A DNA stretch of 64,000 nt from Tetrahymena elliotti 4EA (lineage: Eukaryota > Ciliophora > Oligohymenophorea > Hymenostomatida > Tetrahymenidae). The notes beneath the pieces were generated by a model. It was not told where the DNA came from. It was given only the letters and a program-made list of their open reading frames with translations, and ran no database searches. This document shows, one piece after another, positions 13,083-25,620 of this stretch. A program made the position numbers and the translations under genes. Position 1 is the first letter of the stretch. Each line of letters opens with the position of its first letter. The stretch is from assembly GCA_000231825.2 (NCBI GenBank), contig JH720365.1, positions 310,001 to 374,000 of the forward strand, read 5' to 3'.

Positions 13083-15968
13083 TCAAGAATATTATATTCC
13101 AAATCTGTTTTTTTCTTTAAGAAGTTATTAGTCTTCTAAACCATTTATCAGGTTACTCATGTTATCATATTTATCTCTGTATTCTTTTGGTTTAATTATT
13201 TTAAGTTTTGATTATTATAACACATTTCTTGGAGAAAAAGACGAATAGCGCTTTGCTTTATTAAGTCCATTAATTAAATCTTATTCTTGTTCAAGTACTA
13301 AAAATTGTACAGAAGAATCAAATTTTTATTTTTCTTCTAAAACAAATTTGATTTTTTGTTGTTAATATGTTTGATTGTGGTCATCTGCAAGTTAATATTT
13401 AGTATTTGTTTTATTGTTTATTTATTTAAATCCAAAGTGAGAGGAATTTTTTTAATTTGAATCTTATTGTAGTGTTGTATTTGCAATTTTTAAAGATTAA
13501 TTTAAAGGGTTAGGAAAAAAGTGGAATTATTGCTATTGCTATTTTTAATTGCTGATATTTGGGCTGTTTTCATTTGATTTTGGTATCTGTTTTAATGAAA
13601 AACTAGGAGATTTAGTATTTAAGTCAAAAGTAACTTTTATTGATTTAACATTTTGAAGTTTTTAATAAGCTGATAACTATTGTTATTGCTAAGTTTATAA
13701 TAGATTATTTTGATTTAAGTCTTTATTAGAGTTAACTTGAATATGTAATGACGATAATGAAATTTAATTTTAACTTGGGAGTGTTATATTTGAGTTACAA
13801 AATTTACCAATTTTTGTATGAACCAAATTTTATTCTTTTTAGAGAAGTGAATTTTATTTTTAAAAGGCCATATTTTTTTAGTATAGCCTGTTGAATATTT
13901 TTTATCTTTCGTCCTCCTCTTCTTCTTATTCTTCAGTGCTTTTCTATAATATATTTTTCTTTAATTGTTTTCAAAATCAAAAATAGCTTTACCTTTTGTG
14001 TAAATTACAATGTAGAGGGAAGATCAGCTAATTTGGCACCTTTTTCATCTAAAAGTTAGTTTATTTGCTTTACTTACTCAAATTAAGCTCTGTGCCTATA
14101 GGTTAATGCTTATAAATCCTCTTCTTTTTTTTTAGGTGCTTATTTAAGTTTAATAATTTCCCTAGCAAATTACAGAGAGCTATTTTTTAATTTAAGACAA
14201 TAAATGAAAATTCAATATTAATAATAGTGAACCTATCAGATGATAAATCAGAATGAGAAGATATCACATCCATTGAAGGCATATCTTAACTCCCTTTTAG
14301 CACCTTTAGTTTCATTTATTCACTGTTTATCAGCTGCATATTAAACTACTCTCTAACTTTTATATCAATTTACTTTTGCCTGGCAATAGATTCTTATTTC
14401 ATTTTTTCTACTTCATATATATAATCTTTAGATTTAACAAATCTATCAATGGGATGAAAAATAACTTGCTTTCTTGTATCTTATAATGAACAGTCTTTTA
14501 ATTCAAGTTGTTTTGATATTGCTGGAGAAACCTATTGTAATGAGAATTTCAAATCATTTGTTTTAAATTAAAATATTTACATGATTTATATTAAATCTAA
14601 GACGAGCATATGTGATATCTCGACCAGAATTTTTAACTCTCAAAGAGGGACTTATATTTTCATAAATATCATCACCTTTTTAATATCTAAAATTTTTGTC
14701 TTTTTTGCTCTATTTCATTATGTCCATTAAAGGCTAGAAATTAGTTTGCTATTAATTTCCATTCAAATTATTGATTGAAGGAGATGTATTAGATTGAATT
14801 GAGCCATGATTATTTTATTTTCCAACCAAAACTGAGCTTTTTCTATTTCGTTTCAATGATGATTCAGATTCCATTAAGCTAGAATTATTGGAGCTATTGC
14901 TACTAATATTTCTTATCATTTAAAGTCTACCTCCATACTTATTCTATTCTTTCTTTTTACCAATTGTTAATATTCTTTTAACATTCTGATAGAAATTGAT
15001 TTAATCAGCTGTTTTAGGTTCAGGTTTTTCAAGAAAATGTCCTAAAAATTCTCTTCCCCTTTCCAACATCTTCTTTTTTTTCTAGATTTCTGTAAATTTG
15101 GTTGCTTTTTCATAATCAAGAAATTTAGATGAAAAGTATTTATCAATTGTTTATTAGATATAGAAATCTGTTGTGAGAACTCCATTTATTTCAAAGATTA
15201 CTAAATGATAGCAATCTAAGATTAACCTCATATTGAATTATTTTCTGTCTTGAAAAAATATTTCAAATAGCATCTTATGGCAATTGTAAGTCATAATAAA
15301 TATTATTGGATTCAAGAACTCTTCTTTGGGTTTAGGAATGAGGGTATTTAGCAAAGTGTATTCTTAACTAATTTAATCTTTAACACCTTCCAAAACCTGT
15401 TAAAAAAACAAATAAATTATGAAATTCTTCATATAAATCTTTTTAATTTTATTTTATTTACTTTAGGATTAGATGAAGTAGTAGGATACTTCGCTAAAAG
15501 AATCATCCAAAATATCCATTTATTTAAATTAAAAGCTGTTGGTTACATGCATACTTTCTTAAATTTTTCATACTACTATTTATTTTCCCAATCTCTTAAA
15601 ACTTAATCTTGAAACAAATCTTTCATTTATTCAAGGATATTTAATTCAATAGGTAACTCATTTACATCTGAGACTTTGATCTCTTTAATACTTTAGAATT
15701 TCTATTTTTTCTTTATCTCCTCCTCTTCTTCATTGTAGAGTCCCTTTTGTTTCAAATGGAAAATATGTATTTGTTCATATGAAATGTGAATTTTATCAAT
15801 CTCTTTTAATATTTGCTATTAATCAATGTCTTTTTGAATTTCTTTTATCTCCTCTATTTATTTTTTTTCAAATTCTTCTTTTTCTTACTTTTTCTTTTGG
15901 AAAATGGTATCCAATTCCATCGATATATCACTAGATTCTGCTTTGCTTACATCCAAATCATCACTCAT
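13083..15968 (-). CDS. Coiled-coil protein of unknown function
   Basis: The model has 889 codons after removing four introns: 15397-15461, 14532-14580, 14180-14232 and 13944-13992. The total is divisible by three. The start at 15968 (MSDDLDVSKAESSDISMELD) leads into a strongly charged Glu/Lys coiled coil of about 130 residues. A globular-looking stretch follows (FNLNKWIFWMILLAKYPTTS, then IIFIMTYNCHKMLFEIFFQD and LILDCYHLVIFEINGVLTTD). The middle is Ser/Asn-rich and low in complexity (SSNSSNNSSLMESESS). A second helical region (LAREIIKLKQ-like, KKKEEDLQALTYRHRAQFEQ) comes before a Gln/Asn-rich tail that ends at 13083. I do not recognise the family. The even spread of real-looking secondary structure and the consistent splice phases support a real gene. 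Confidence 0.65.
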
Positions 15969-16410
15969 TTGATACAATTGAAGTTCTTTTAAATAAAATT
16001 GTTCTACTTTGAACTCTACTAGAGTATATTTAATTAAATTACAATTAAACTTTAAGATTAATTTTTTTAAAATAACAAAAAGGATTCTATAAAATGAACT
16101 GCTTCATTTTATTTAGTTTAGCATAAATCCATAAATGGATAAATGGTAATATGAGTAAATTTGTGATATTTTAGTTTCATAAAATCAATAGATTTTTGAA
16201 TAAACAGAAATGAGAAAATCAGTTTTTAAATCAATCATTTTCATTTGATGATGTCAATATATACAAAAAGAAATATAATAAAATGTTTAATGTGAATAGT
16301 AATTATTTCATTAAGATAATCAGGAGATAGATAATATACAAAATATTTACAAAAAATAGAGAATCCGTATTGAAATAAATTTTTAAATAAATAAATAAAT
16401 AATAATAAGC
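15969..16410. other. Spacer between two minus-strand genes
   Basis: This is A/T-rich and holds the upstream region of the coiled-coil gene and the 3' side of the KNL1-like gene. I see no gene in it. ATAA-type tandem runs occur near 16385-16405. Confidence 0.7.
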
Positions 16411-19400
16411 TCATTCTTATTCTTTTGAAGTAATTTGTTAAATAGTGGATGTGCTTAGTCTTGTAGATGTATTACTTTCATTGCTAGACTATTCAATTGC
16501 ATTTTTAACATTAATTGCTTCAATAATTTATCTTAATCTTTGATAACAAGATTATGAATTAATCTTACTATTAAATTATGTATTAATCGATTTATCTAAC
16601 TCTTCATGAAACTTATCATTCATGGTGTCTTATCCTTAAATAGGTTCATTTATGACTTAAATTTATATTTCACTAAACCATGATTCTGGCGAAATCATAA
16701 ATTTAACAAATTTTTATGGAAATTATGTTAACTTAAGTGTAAACGAAATAAGCTTGGTGGAGGAATTATAAGTGTAGTTGTTAAGACTATAAATTGTTGA
16801 AATTGTTTTCAATTATTTGTAAAATTCTTCAAGCTCTGCTAGTTTGTTACCTACAAATTATAGAATTTCTATTATATTTCCATTATAACTTATAAAATTC
16901 TTAAAATTTTTGCTTAAAATATTTTCAGTGATTTTAGCTATGTTAGAGGAAGAAAGTAAATCTGTATAGGAATTAAATTATTTTTCTGTCTCTGTCTCAC
17001 TCATTTAAGTACCAATAAGTGTGTTTTCTTAAGATTCTAAAATAGAATACACTAATCCTTTAACAAAAGCTAATATAATTTTATCATCTTTTCTTTGCTT
17101 AACTATTTATAGAGAGCACATGTATTTATTTAAAAATCTAAAAGCAACCATGTCTCCCTTGGTATTCTTATCTTTAACTTTACCCAAATATTCAAATCCA
17201 AAGTAATAAATCATAATTTAATAAGTTTACCAATATTAGTTAAAATAATTATTATACATTTTACTTTCCTTTTCAACAAGTTGACTATTAATTTCTTTAT
17301 CTTTTTACTCATTAGATTAACTCAAATCTAAATATTTTCTTTTTTCATTCATTTAATCTTCTAACATTTTGAGCTCTTCTTCCTCTTTTTCTATTTATTC
17401 TTACTTTTGCTTCATTATGCTTTCAAGATTGAGTTTTTAGTTTTTAGAATTCTCTACTCTCTCTTCTAAAGTTTTTATTTTTTTTTAATAAGCATCACAA
17501 AGTTACTCTAAAAGTTCCTCAGAGTTTTTGATACTATTTAGTATTTAGCTATGAGTCATTGTGTTTTATTTTTAAATTTGAAGATTTTCATCTTAATTTT
17601 TTGCTTCTATTAATTTCAAATTATTATTTGCCAGAATAGACTCTCTAATATGCTACAAGTTTTTACTCCTTTTACCTGGAGTTAAAAAATTTAAAATAAC
17701 TTTTTTTTCGTATGAATTTAAAGGCATTCTCACTACTAAATTTTCTAATTAACCTACTTCTTGTTCAAGATCGTCGGTATTATCAGTCTAAACATCTTCT
17801 CTATCATTAAATATCTTTTTTCTCATAGGTGTACTCTTAAAATTATCAAAATTGTTGATTTCTTATTATCCAATTTAATGAGACTGGTTGAAATTTTCTT
17901 TGTTTTCTGTTTACATTTGTGTAATTTTATTATTTAAAACCTATTTCTCCTTACTATCTTTTTCAGTATTTTGTTTGCTATTTTAAAAGGATATTGTAGT
18001 TTTATTTTAAATTTCTTTTAAATTATTAGGAAGCATTGATATTCTTTTTATTTCTTTCTATACAGATGAATTAGGTAAAATAGATTTTGAGATAGATATT
18101 TTATTAGGAGTTGCTTTCTCTTTTGAATTTGAACTTTCAACATTTATCATTTTATTCATTTATTAAATCATTTAATTTTTTTATTGCTAAATGGCTCCTT
18201 AATCATTTAAATTACTATTTTAGCTGCTTAATATACTTTTAGGTTTCTATGCATTCACACTACTTTTACTTATGTTATTGTTTTACTCATTAATTTCATC
18301 AGCAAATAGATTTCCTGTTTTTATTTCTTATATTCCCTCTCTTATTTTTACTTTCTTTTCTCTGGCTATTTTCACCTAGCTATTAACGTGCCTACTAAAT
18401 TTCTCATCCTCATCTAGGTCAAAACTTAAATTCTTTAAATCATTAACAAGAGGAGAAGGAGTTATCTATGGAGTTTATTTGTGTTAATTTTTTTCATCTA
18501 TTTTGTCTTATTTTGGAGGATTAACTTCTGATAGTCTATTAACTTTATCTAAATACTCAAGTAAATAAGATGAACTATCATTACCTGAATTTTTACTCTC
18601 ATTAAAAGCATCATTTGAAAACCCAATAGAAAAAGGGAAATTTCTTTTAGAAGAATCAAGTATTCCAACATTATTCTGTGAAAAGTCAAAAATCATTTTA
18701 TCTGATTTAGAATTATTTTAATTTAGTTGTTTATTTTCTTCTAAATTTTAATCTTTCTTTGTTTCTGTTTTGCCTAAATCCTGCAAGAAGAATTCACTAA
18801 GTCTCTTAAAGTCTTACTTATTATTTTAGTCAGTTTATTTATGAACTTAGTTCTCATTTTACCTCAAATGAATAGAATTATTTTCTAATTCATGAACATT
18901 TTTAAATAGATTTTAATTAATATCTTTTTTCTAATTATTTATTTAGTTTTATGTGTTTGTTTATTCCAACAAGACCTTTGACTAATTTTTATTGGTGTTT
19001 ATTTATGCATTCATTTAGTTGAGATTTTAAACAGGATTTTAATTAATAGTATCTACTTTTTTTGAATTTTGAAATTGAGTTTAATCGTTTAGAAAATTAA
19101 TCGTATCTTTGTTATAAAATTAATTATTATTTTTTGTATTTTGCATACTTGAAGCAGCATTTATTAATTAGTCTGTATTCTAATTACTTATTTAGTTTTA
19201 AATCTCTTAAATTGGTTAAAGAATCTCACTATTATCATTTTATCTACCATCATTACTATCATTAAATAACCCAGATAATCTGCTCATTCTATCAATATTT
19301 TCTAAAAGATTAGAATCACTATCGTTATTAAGCTAAATATCATCTTCCTACTAATTAGTCTTCATTTTAAAATAATTAGCTGGAGATGAAAGCCTCTTTT

Positions 19401-19931
19401 AAATACCTTCTATATGCTATTAATCATTATATATCCTTTTAAATACATTTTCTTAGTTATTAAAGCTCATCCTACTTGGTAATAACATTGATTCATCATA
19501 AAGGGAATCGTTTTCGTTCTTAAAATATATACTAAGTCTATCTGATGTTTTAAATTGCTTATCCTCTTAAGGGTTTTATTAAACCAGTGGTTTAACTATA
19601 TTTGAAGCTGCTTACTACAAATCCGAATATTTTTCATCTGTTAAATTACTTTAATCAATACTTCTACTTTTATCACTTGCACTTCTCAAACTTTAAGGAG
19701 AAACATCCCAGTTTTAATTTGCCTATCTAATAATGTTTAAAACATATAATACTTAAAATAGAAAAATATTTACTCATTAAACCATCTAGTGTGTATTCCT
19801 CCCCAACTAATTCTTTTTTTTGAATTACTTTCTTCCATAAAGTTATGGTAATTCTAGTTTATGCTAGAATTCCTTAACACTGATTTTTTCTTACTACCTC
19901 CTCCCTCTTATTCATATAAATAATTACTCAT
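16411..19931 (-). CDS. Probable KNL1/Spc105/Spc7-like kinetochore scaffold
   Basis: The model has 1,157 residues and one 47-base intron at 19727-19773; the coding length is divisible by three. Near the N-terminus is KSVLRN (SVLR at residues 17-20, resembling the SILK motif). It is followed by KKRISWGGIHTRWF (KRISW at 39-43, which fits the RVxF PP1-docking pattern [RK][VI]x[FW]). KNL1 has the same pair in the same order. About 700 residues of disordered Ser/Asn/Gln-rich sequence follow. A long coiled coil (ELLEQLCDAYQKKIKTLEER onward, about residues 760-870) comes next, then a folded C-terminal region (YSLNNYTYNSSTKLISFTLK, then FPQKFVKFMISPESWFSEIQ) that could be RWD. In other eukaryotes KNL1 recruits PP1 and the checkpoint kinases and binds Mis12/Ndc80. 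I see no clear MELT repeats, so the call is an inference from architecture. Confidence 0.55.
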
Positions 19932-21111
19932 TTTTAAACAACAAAAAATTTTGATATTCAATTACAAAATTGAATTTTAATTATCTTTTTATGGCTGATA
20001 AACTTTTAAATTAATTTTTAAATTAAAAAAAATTTCCCGCTTTTTGATAAAATAAATCCCTGTTTTATGTTAAAAATATTTAAAGTTCTATTCACGTACC
20101 TTAAGATGTTTGTTTTAGACTAGATTTAAGTCAAAACATTAAATCTGCAACTTTTCAATTTTTTTATCATTTAAATAAGAAAATATTAAAAAGGTATATT
20201 TCAACATTACTGTTTTTTTTGTTCGGCTTTTTATATTTCTTTTGAATTTTTTTAGAATTAAAAAGATAGCTAAAATATTTCTAAAAAATATAATTTTATT
20301 TTGGCAGTTATCCCAAAAACAAAAGGTATAACTTCATTATGGTTCGTTCTTAAGTGCTTAAAATAAACTAAGATAAAAATAGTTAACTAATTTCCTCAAA
20401 TTTTCACATAGTTTTCAAAATCAATTAACATTTTATTTTATTTAATTATTTTTAACACATTATAAAAAGAAAATTTTTATCCAACCTCTTTTTTGTTATT
20501 AAAAATAAATGAAGACTACATTTATTTTATTTAAACTAAATATTTGTTTAGTGAGATCACATAAATACTTGCTGTCTTTTTTATGCTACAATTAGTTATT
20601 TAGTATAGAAAGAAATATTNNNNNNNNNNNNNNNNNNNNNNNNNNNNNNNNNNNNNNNNNNNNNNNNNNNNNNNNNNNNNNNNNNNNNNNNNNNNNNNNN
20701 NNNNNNNNNNNNNNNNNNNNNNNNNNNNNNNNNNNNNNNNNNNNNNNNNNNNNNNNNNNNNNNNNNNNNNNNNNNNNNNNNNNNNNNNNNNNNNNTATTT
20801 CAAAAATACATTATATACATTTTTAAGGTTGAATTTTATTTAAAAAATAAAGAAAAGCATTCAAATATGAATAAGATTGTGCTTTGGAAATTTTGAAAAC
20901 ATATTAATACTATTATCGCATTATTTTTAGAATTTATTTTTTGCTTGATTTCTTATAGAAAAAATAATAAATCTTTTTATTATTGATCAGATTTCTAGTG
21001 AATAATTATAAATAAATGGAAAATAATTAAAAAGGGTAAAGGAGTAAATTTTCAATATAGTTCATCACACTTTCAAACAAATTAAATGGTTTAGTGAGAG
21101 AGTTATCTTCC
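19932..21111. other. Divergent intergenic region with assembly gap
   Basis: This is the shared upstream region of the minus-strand KNL1-like gene and the plus-strand gene at 21112. It is extremely A/T-rich with no supported coding frame. Bases 20620-20795 are N (176 bases), so a small gene or repeat could be hidden. Confidence 0.75.
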
Positions 21112-21745
21112 ATGATTGTAACTAACAGAAAGTTTACTTTTTGATTATTAATCTATCATTGTTTTTATATAGCATTTTGTAGAATTAAAAAGTTTGATTG
21201 ATGATGAAGTGATAGAAATAAAAATTGATTCAAGTAATGATTCTATTAAAGTGTATCTGTTTTAAGAAGTTTAAGAAATTTAAAATGTAAGTTAGTCAGG
21301 TGTTTTGTATTTTCTTTAAATAAGCTCTTTGAGTGAAAAAAAATAATTTTAGTTCTATTAGCAAAAAGGTAAAAGTTAAAAATTAATTTTTAGATTTTAA
21401 ATTAGTGAGAAACTAAATGATCAGGCATTTATATATTAATGGGCAGACATATCTAAACCCTTTGCCAAATTAGAACAAATATTTTAAAAATTTGAAGCTA
21501 TAAATTTAATAATTTAGAGTAATAAAATGCTCAAAACATCAGAGCAGATTGCTGCATTTGTGAATGAAGTTAAGAATGAAAAGATTACATACTAAATATT
21601 TTTAAAGTAAATTTAGTAAATAAATGAATTATATGAACGCTTATATAGAAAAGAAATAATAATTTAAACTATTTTATTAAATAATTTTCATTTAAGTGTT
21701 TGCAATTTAAAACACTTTAAAATAATAAAATATTTCATGGATTGA
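21112..21745 (+). CDS. Small protein of unknown function
   Basis: The model has 192 codons. Its two-codon first exon (ATG ATT) is spliced over an intron at 21118-21172 (GTAACT...TATATAG) to HFVELKSLIDDEVIEIKIDS. The N-terminal half looks like beta strands (IEIKIDS, IKVYLFQEVQEI, LYFLQISSL). The C-terminal half is helical (FAKLEQIFQKFEAINLIIQS, EQIAAFVNEVKNEKITYQIF, QINELYERLYRKE). The tiny first exon is a weak point, and the last 25 residues could belong to a 3' UTR if another intron is present. I do not recognise the family. Confidence 0.45.
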
Positions 21746-22121
21746 TAAATATATTTTATTTATGTTTAGCTACTTTAAATTAATTCCCACATTATTTTTG
21801 TTACTTTTATATTTATGGTGTTTTTGCAACGAGCTCTTTTTTTAATCAGTAGAATTTTTAAGTTCATGCTTCATTTGATACTCTTCTTATCAACTCATAC
21901 AAATTTAATTAAAATAAAGTCTTTATTAAAAAAATAAATGAGTTTTGGCAATTGAAGGATTTTAATTAATTAATAAATGAATTAACTCATTAGTTAATTT
22001 TTATACATCTCAATAAATTTATTAGTCTAATTTTTTTGGAGAAAACACTAAGTAGAAAGTAGAATAGATATTAATATAAAATACTAACTCTTTACTTCTA
22101 ATTTCAAAAAAAAACTATAAA
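21746..22121. other. Spacer, no gene seen
   Basis: This is A/T-rich between two plus-strand genes and contains the upstream region of the kelch gene. Several TTAATTAATT-like stretches lie at 21960-22010. I see nothing else. Confidence 0.7.
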
Positions 22122-24903
22122 ATGAACTATTTTAATATTGACAAGCTAGCTTAAAGTAAAATTATTGTATAAATCATAGCTAATTTTTTATTTTTATGTT
22201 TAATTTTTAGCTAACTCTTCCATAGAAGGGTTTCAAGAGATCAATAAAATACTCAAACTAAAGTAGAAATAATCTTCAATGAATGCAATATAAAAACAGT
22301 AAGATAGTAAGAATGATTAAACTTTAAACAAAACTCTTGATTAATCTACAAAAATAAAGCCGATTAAATAAATGAACATGACTATTGATTTGGATTTAAT
22401 TAGCAAAAATGATATCATAGTTTCAGATACTCCAAAATACAATTCATAGCCTCCTTTAACATTTAAAGAAGGAGATGATTATTCTAAATTTGGAAGTACA
22501 ATGAGAAGTACCTTTAAATAAAATTTTGATAGTTTTAAGAAAAATCAAAGACAGAATCTACATTAAAAATAATCATTTTCTCTATCAATGTAAAGTCAAA
22601 CTCAAAATAAATTTTTTACTACTTCTACTCAGAAAGAGTTTTAAACTGATCTAAAAAAAATTAAGTCTACTCGCTCTAAGTTTGTTAACATGAGTATGGG
22701 AGGGGATTTCTTTTCTCCTACTGTTCCTAGCAGCTAAGGAATTTTTACTCCATTTAAAGACATAATTCAAAAGAACCCTTCAAATATTTTAGATAAGTTT
22801 TTCAACTAAAATTTAAGCGACCATGATAAAGTAAGGTAAAAACTAATCCATAACAATGAATAAATGAACTTGATTAAAGATTAACTTGAAAATTAAAGAA
22901 TCAATAGCTTTGAAAATTTTATAAACATCAAAAAATACTCTGATACCTTAATAAATAAATCAGCTACATAAAAGAAATAGCCCTAGCAAAACAAATACAC
23001 TAGGCTAAGTTAATTTCCATTTAATAGTTAACAAATGCCTCTAATTATAAATCCTGCTTTCTTAAATTAAAATAATTAGTAAGTTGGATTAAATGGAAAT
23101 CAATAATAATTTTCAAATTCTGAAATTGAAGAGTTAGGAGATGTTAATTAAAATTATTAATAAGAGCTCTAATTCCACTGGGAAAAAGTAGTTAATTATA
23201 GCTCCTAGCTAAAGCCAGAGTTCAGAGAAGGAGCATCATTATTAGAATACAATCAAAAATTATTCTTATATGGAGGATTCGGATTTTAGTTATTTAATTC
23301 TCTTTACTAATATAGTCTGAGTAAGTATTTTATAAACTTATTTCATTTACTCTTTCTTTAATTAATTTTTATTTTTAATTAATTTAAAAACTTTTAATTT
23401 TCAAAAATTTTTTTCATATTATTTTAGAGGATTATGAGTGGAAAAAGTCAGAAACTAGTGGTTATTCTGGTAATTAGAGTGGACGGTTTGGCCACTCTGC
23501 TAATTTATACAAAAACTAAATGATAGTATTTGGAGGGGCTTCAGAGTATAGTTCGAAGTTAAAAAATAGGTAGGTTATGAATGATGTTTGGATGCTAAAT
23601 TTAGATAACTTAGAATGGAAGTCAATCAGAACAGTAGGAGATTATGTAGAACCTCGAAGAAATCATGCATCCTGTATTTTTGGAAATAGCTTTTTTGCTC
23701 ATGGAGGAGTTGGAAATTATGAAAAGTATTTAAATTAACTAAATGTGCTTTAATTAGGTAGATTATTCAATTATTAAGATACTGTTAAATTAAAATGTAA
23801 ATTTATGAAATAGATAAAGGGAGATGGAAATCATATTAACTTAAATTTGATGAATAAGGAATAGCTTTTCATTAAATGGTGCCAATATTTTAAAAGAGCT
23901 TGAAATTTATTTCAAGGAAAGCAGAGAAAATGGGAAAAATAATTAGCCCTAAAAATAAATTCAAAGTAAATCTTCAACTATTGTTTATAAAAAAATAAAT
24001 TTTCTTTTTAAAAAAGGTAAAAGAAGAAGGAATTTACTGCTTTGGAGGTAAACAAGGAAACTAGAAAATAAGAGGTAAACTGATCATTCTAAAATTGGGT
24101 AAATATTTATCTCTCATTTTTATAAATAATATTGATCAATGAAATAGATTAAAAAGACTTACCTACTGAATGGATGATACCAGAAACTTCTGGATTAAGC
24201 CCTCCTGCAAGATTTCACCATAGTATGATTTATAATTATTATGTAAAAGGTATAGTTATGTTTGGGGGAATTAATGATGAAAGTAGTATTTCGGAATATG
24301 CATTTTAAGATGTCTGGCTACTCTAGCTGAATAATTTAAATTGGGTTTAAATCAATATTAGTGGATAAAATAACAGACACAGATTTGCTCATTCCTTTAC
24401 TAGTATAGATGAACGTATCTTTATTTTTGGTGGAGCATGCAATAATAGTTACACAGATTGTGAACTGTATGTCTTAGAAATGAGTAAATTCATATTCAAA
24501 ATTTATCAATCAAATAGTTTTACTTAATAATTTTTAAAAAAATTTAGATTAGTAAATTGCAAAATAAAAAAAGAATAATCCTGTAAGAGATTTTGCGACA
24601 AGGTAATAATCTCTAGAGAGGCTAGAAGTAGAAGAAAAATAATAGACCTCTTATCAAGAAAAGAAAATAAATTTTATTGGGAATAGCCCATCGTAGAATC
24701 AAAATAAAAGCTTTTTAAGGCCTCCATCTAAAAATTACTTAAAAAGCTAACCAGAAAGCATATTTTTAAGTTCAGATACTACAAGAAAAAGTTAATTATT
24801 AACATCTAATTCACCTCGTTCTTCAATTTTAAGTCCAAGTTAAAAGCAGTCAGCAGTAAACAAACCTAAACTCCAATCACTCTTTTCTCATTATTTAAGC
24901 TGA
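22122..24903 (+). CDS. Kelch-repeat protein
   Basis: The model has 799 residues. Six introns (22156-22210, 23321-23427, 23758-23813, 23966-24016, 24099-24147, 24484-24547) leave a coding length divisible by three. The first 330 residues or so are low in complexity (Ser, Asn, Lys, Gln). Kelch blades follow, each with a double glycine and a downstream Trp: LFLYGGFGFQLFNSLY, MIVFGGASEYSSKLKNRQVM then DVWMLNLDNLEWKSI, FFAHGGVGNYEKYLNQLNVL, GIYCFGGKQGNQK, GIVMFGGINDESSISE then DVWLLQLNNLNWVQI, and IFIFGGACNNSYTDCELYVL. This is enough for a six-bladed propeller. The tail is polar with a short coiled coil (QQSLERLEVEEKQQ). Kelch propellers bind protein partners, and the partner here is unknown. I see no BTB or Rab9p40 marker. 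Confidence 0.85.
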
Positions 24904-25620
24904 AAATTTATTTTTGAGAGTCTCTTTAATCATTCAAAAAATTGATAAAAAGAATTTATACTATAGAAACATTAAAAAAAATAACTGAAACTACTTAACA
25001 CTTAATACTAGTATACTATTTATTAAAATTAAAAGAAATCCAATAATTTTAATTACATTACTAAAATAAAAAATCTTAACATTTAGATTAATTCACTTAA
25101 AGTAATTTTAAATAAACTCTATTTATTAAACAAAAAATTTAAATAAAAATTCATTCATATTTATAAAGTTTGTCACATTCTTTTCTTTAGAATATGTCTT
25201 GTCATACTTTTTATCCATTTTAAATTTAAATCTCCATTTTTTTAATTTTAATTTTCAATAATTTTTTTATTCTTTAATTTAAAATTTTATTTTTTAAGTG
25301 AAAAGAAATAATTAATTTTTTTCAAAAAGAGATTTTTATAAGAAGAAAGATTAGTTTAGTTCAAGCAAAAATTTAAAACAGAATTTGTTTGAAAAATAAT
25401 TTAATAAATTGTTTTTTTTAAATATTGATAAGGGCATTTGGAAGTTGAAATAAAGGTAAAAAGTCTTTATTTGATTGAGCATTATAATGGTTTTGGTTAA
25501 ATTTATTTTGATTTTAACTATAATGATATTTTAAAGCTTGCTACAAAACAAATGAATTAGAAAAATATATAATAATTTAAAGCATTATGTAAGTATGGAA
25601 GGCATTAATATTTGTTTGGA
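24904..25620. other. Convergent intergenic region, no gene seen
   Basis: This lies between the 3' ends of the kelch gene (+) and the Rab gene (-). It is A/T-rich with long T and A runs near 25235-25350. I see no supported reading frame. Confidence 0.75.
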
